Part shown: one piece after another, positions 63,478 through 64,000 of the stretch
Numbering within the stretch: the stretch's first letter is position 1
Layout: each line of letters begins with the position of its first letter
Assembly: GCA_946965045.2 (NCBI GenBank)
Contig: OX337241.1
Location: 2,227,744 to 2,291,743 of the forward strand
Direction of reading: 5' to 3'
Source: Epithemia pelagica
Taxonomy: Eukaryota > Bacillariophyta > Bacillariophyceae > Surirellales > Surirellaceae
Length of the DNA stretch: 64,000 nt
Position numbers and translations under genes: made by a program
Notes under the pieces: model-generated
The model's input: only the letters and a program-made list of their open reading frames with translations
Told to the model about the DNA's origin: nothing
Database searches by the model: none

Positions 63478-64000
63478 TTACTCATTATTTAGATTCTCCA
63501 GATCATCATTCTGATCCAACATACGCAACAGGTCCACAGTTCTGAGACTTGCTTCTTCCGGAACTTGTCCGGAAGATTGTTGCGGCGATTTCTGTTTCGG
63601 AGGGAGACCAACTTCCCAGTCATCGACCACTGCCCCCTCCAAGTCCTCCAGTCAAATTGGTCCGTCCTTGTTTGACAAGCCATACTCCAGTGTCCCCCCA
63701 TTGTCACGAATCCATTCATCGAAGTTTTCTATCTCATCTTACGACCGATCCAGTTGTTGTTTTATCTCTTCCTCAGTGGTTCCAATGAGGAACACCATTC
63801 GGCGCTGCAACCATCGAGCCATTGACCGCAACCTACTCTTCTCCGCCGTTCCCCGATTCCCCGCGCCTCCTCTCTGTGTCCGAGAGAAGTAGAACCTTTT
63901 AAACAAACTGTTAAAGGCTATAACACATAGGAGGTCAGCCGTCAGTTGATGGAGCCCTCAGTCAAATACACAGTTGTGGATTGAACTTACCTTCCCAGCC
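63478..64000 (-). pseudogene. C-terminal part of the element 2 transposase, two in-frame stops, cut by window edge
   Basis: From 64000 leftward: ten exon bases (GGCTGGGAAG, encoding GW-E), a 73-nt intron (63990-63918; GTAAGT donor, TTATAG acceptor), then a final exon to TAA at 63480-63478. The exon reads FNSLFKRFYFSRTQRGG and MARWLQRRMVFLIGTTEEE, matching the element 1 transposase after its intron, and later WIRDNGGTLEYG. In-frame stops at 63741-63739 (TAA) and 63654-63652 (TGA) break it. The stop codon of the partner gene is 51 bp away. Only the last 170 codons or so are in the window. Confidence 0.8.

Larger units (their letters stand above)
61552..64000. mobile_element. Element 2: second copy of the two-gene transposon, right part outside window
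   Basis: It starts with CAATACCAGC at 61552, corresponding to the right terminus of element 1 (CAATACGAGC in the same sense). Ungapped comparison of the next 60 bp shows matches at more than half of the positions, including GGTG, TTTCC and ACGTGCCT-like blocks. It contains a plus-strand partner gene (61903-63426) and, convergent with it, the 3' part of a transposase-like gene (64000-63478). It is inverted relative to element 1. The other terminus must lie beyond 64000. Confidence 0.75.

Noticed and set aside
1-64000. tRNA, rRNA, riboswitch or CRISPR structures
   Set aside because: Scanned by eye on both strands; no cloverleaf, conserved rRNA core or regularly spaced repeat array was found.

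Overview
This is eukaryotic nuclear DNA, most likely from a diatom (pennate lineage as an inference). Evidence: genes carry short GT-AG introns of about 60-90 nt. A eukaryotic eRF1, a cytosolic RPS9 and a nuclear-encoded organellar L4 are present. Three neighbouring proteins begin with a signal peptide ending in the A-F cleavage motif (ASAFAP type) used for import into secondary red plastids. The Ty1/copia element has the very long polyprotein leader of diatom copia elements. No tRNA, rRNA, CRISPR array or bacterial operon was seen.

Layout. 1-19.6 kb is a gene-dense host region: eRF1 (cut by the window edge), RPS9, an unrecognised gene, a plastid-type methyltransferase/riboflavin kinase fusion, two further plastid-type proteins of unknown function, a coiled-coil protein, organellar ribosomal protein L4, a Thr/Ser-rich protein, an ankyrin-repeat protein and a secreted chorein-like protein. 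From about 19.7 to 25 kb lies a PIF/Harbinger-type transposase with two distantly related copies of an unknown gene family on its two sides (one broken by an in-frame stop) and a large foldback repeat. A second ankyrin gene and a two-exon MORC-like GHKL ATPase follow (25.5-28.6 kb).

29-64 kb is a cluster of mobile elements. Element 1 (29049-35265) is bounded by a perfect 19-bp inverted repeat. It carries a zinc-finger transposase-like gene and, convergent with it, an unknown gene of 510 codons. Element 2 starts at 61552 with a related terminus and runs off the right end. It holds a homologue of the same unknown gene (507 codons from the aligned ATG) and, convergent with it, the C-terminal part of a homologous transposase, with the intron at the same codon. 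The stop-to-stop gap is about 50 bp in both copies. This recurrent two-gene transposon is the best candidate for an undescribed system in the window.

Between the two copies lie a young 10.5-kb copia retrotransposon (37541-48081; 778-bp LTRs, 5-bp target duplication) inserted into an older open reading frame, a decayed Helitron-type Rep/helicase gene (50269-57335, minus strand) and two broken unknown genes (57.7-61.2 kb). Almost every long frame in this cluster carries a frameshift or in-frame stop; the two partner genes of elements 1 and 2 are intact.

How the genes relate: the left part is ordinary housekeeping and plastid biology. The right part is a nested graveyard of class I and class II elements, beginning about 480 bp upstream of a MORC-like gene, a family known in other eukaryotes for silencing transposons.
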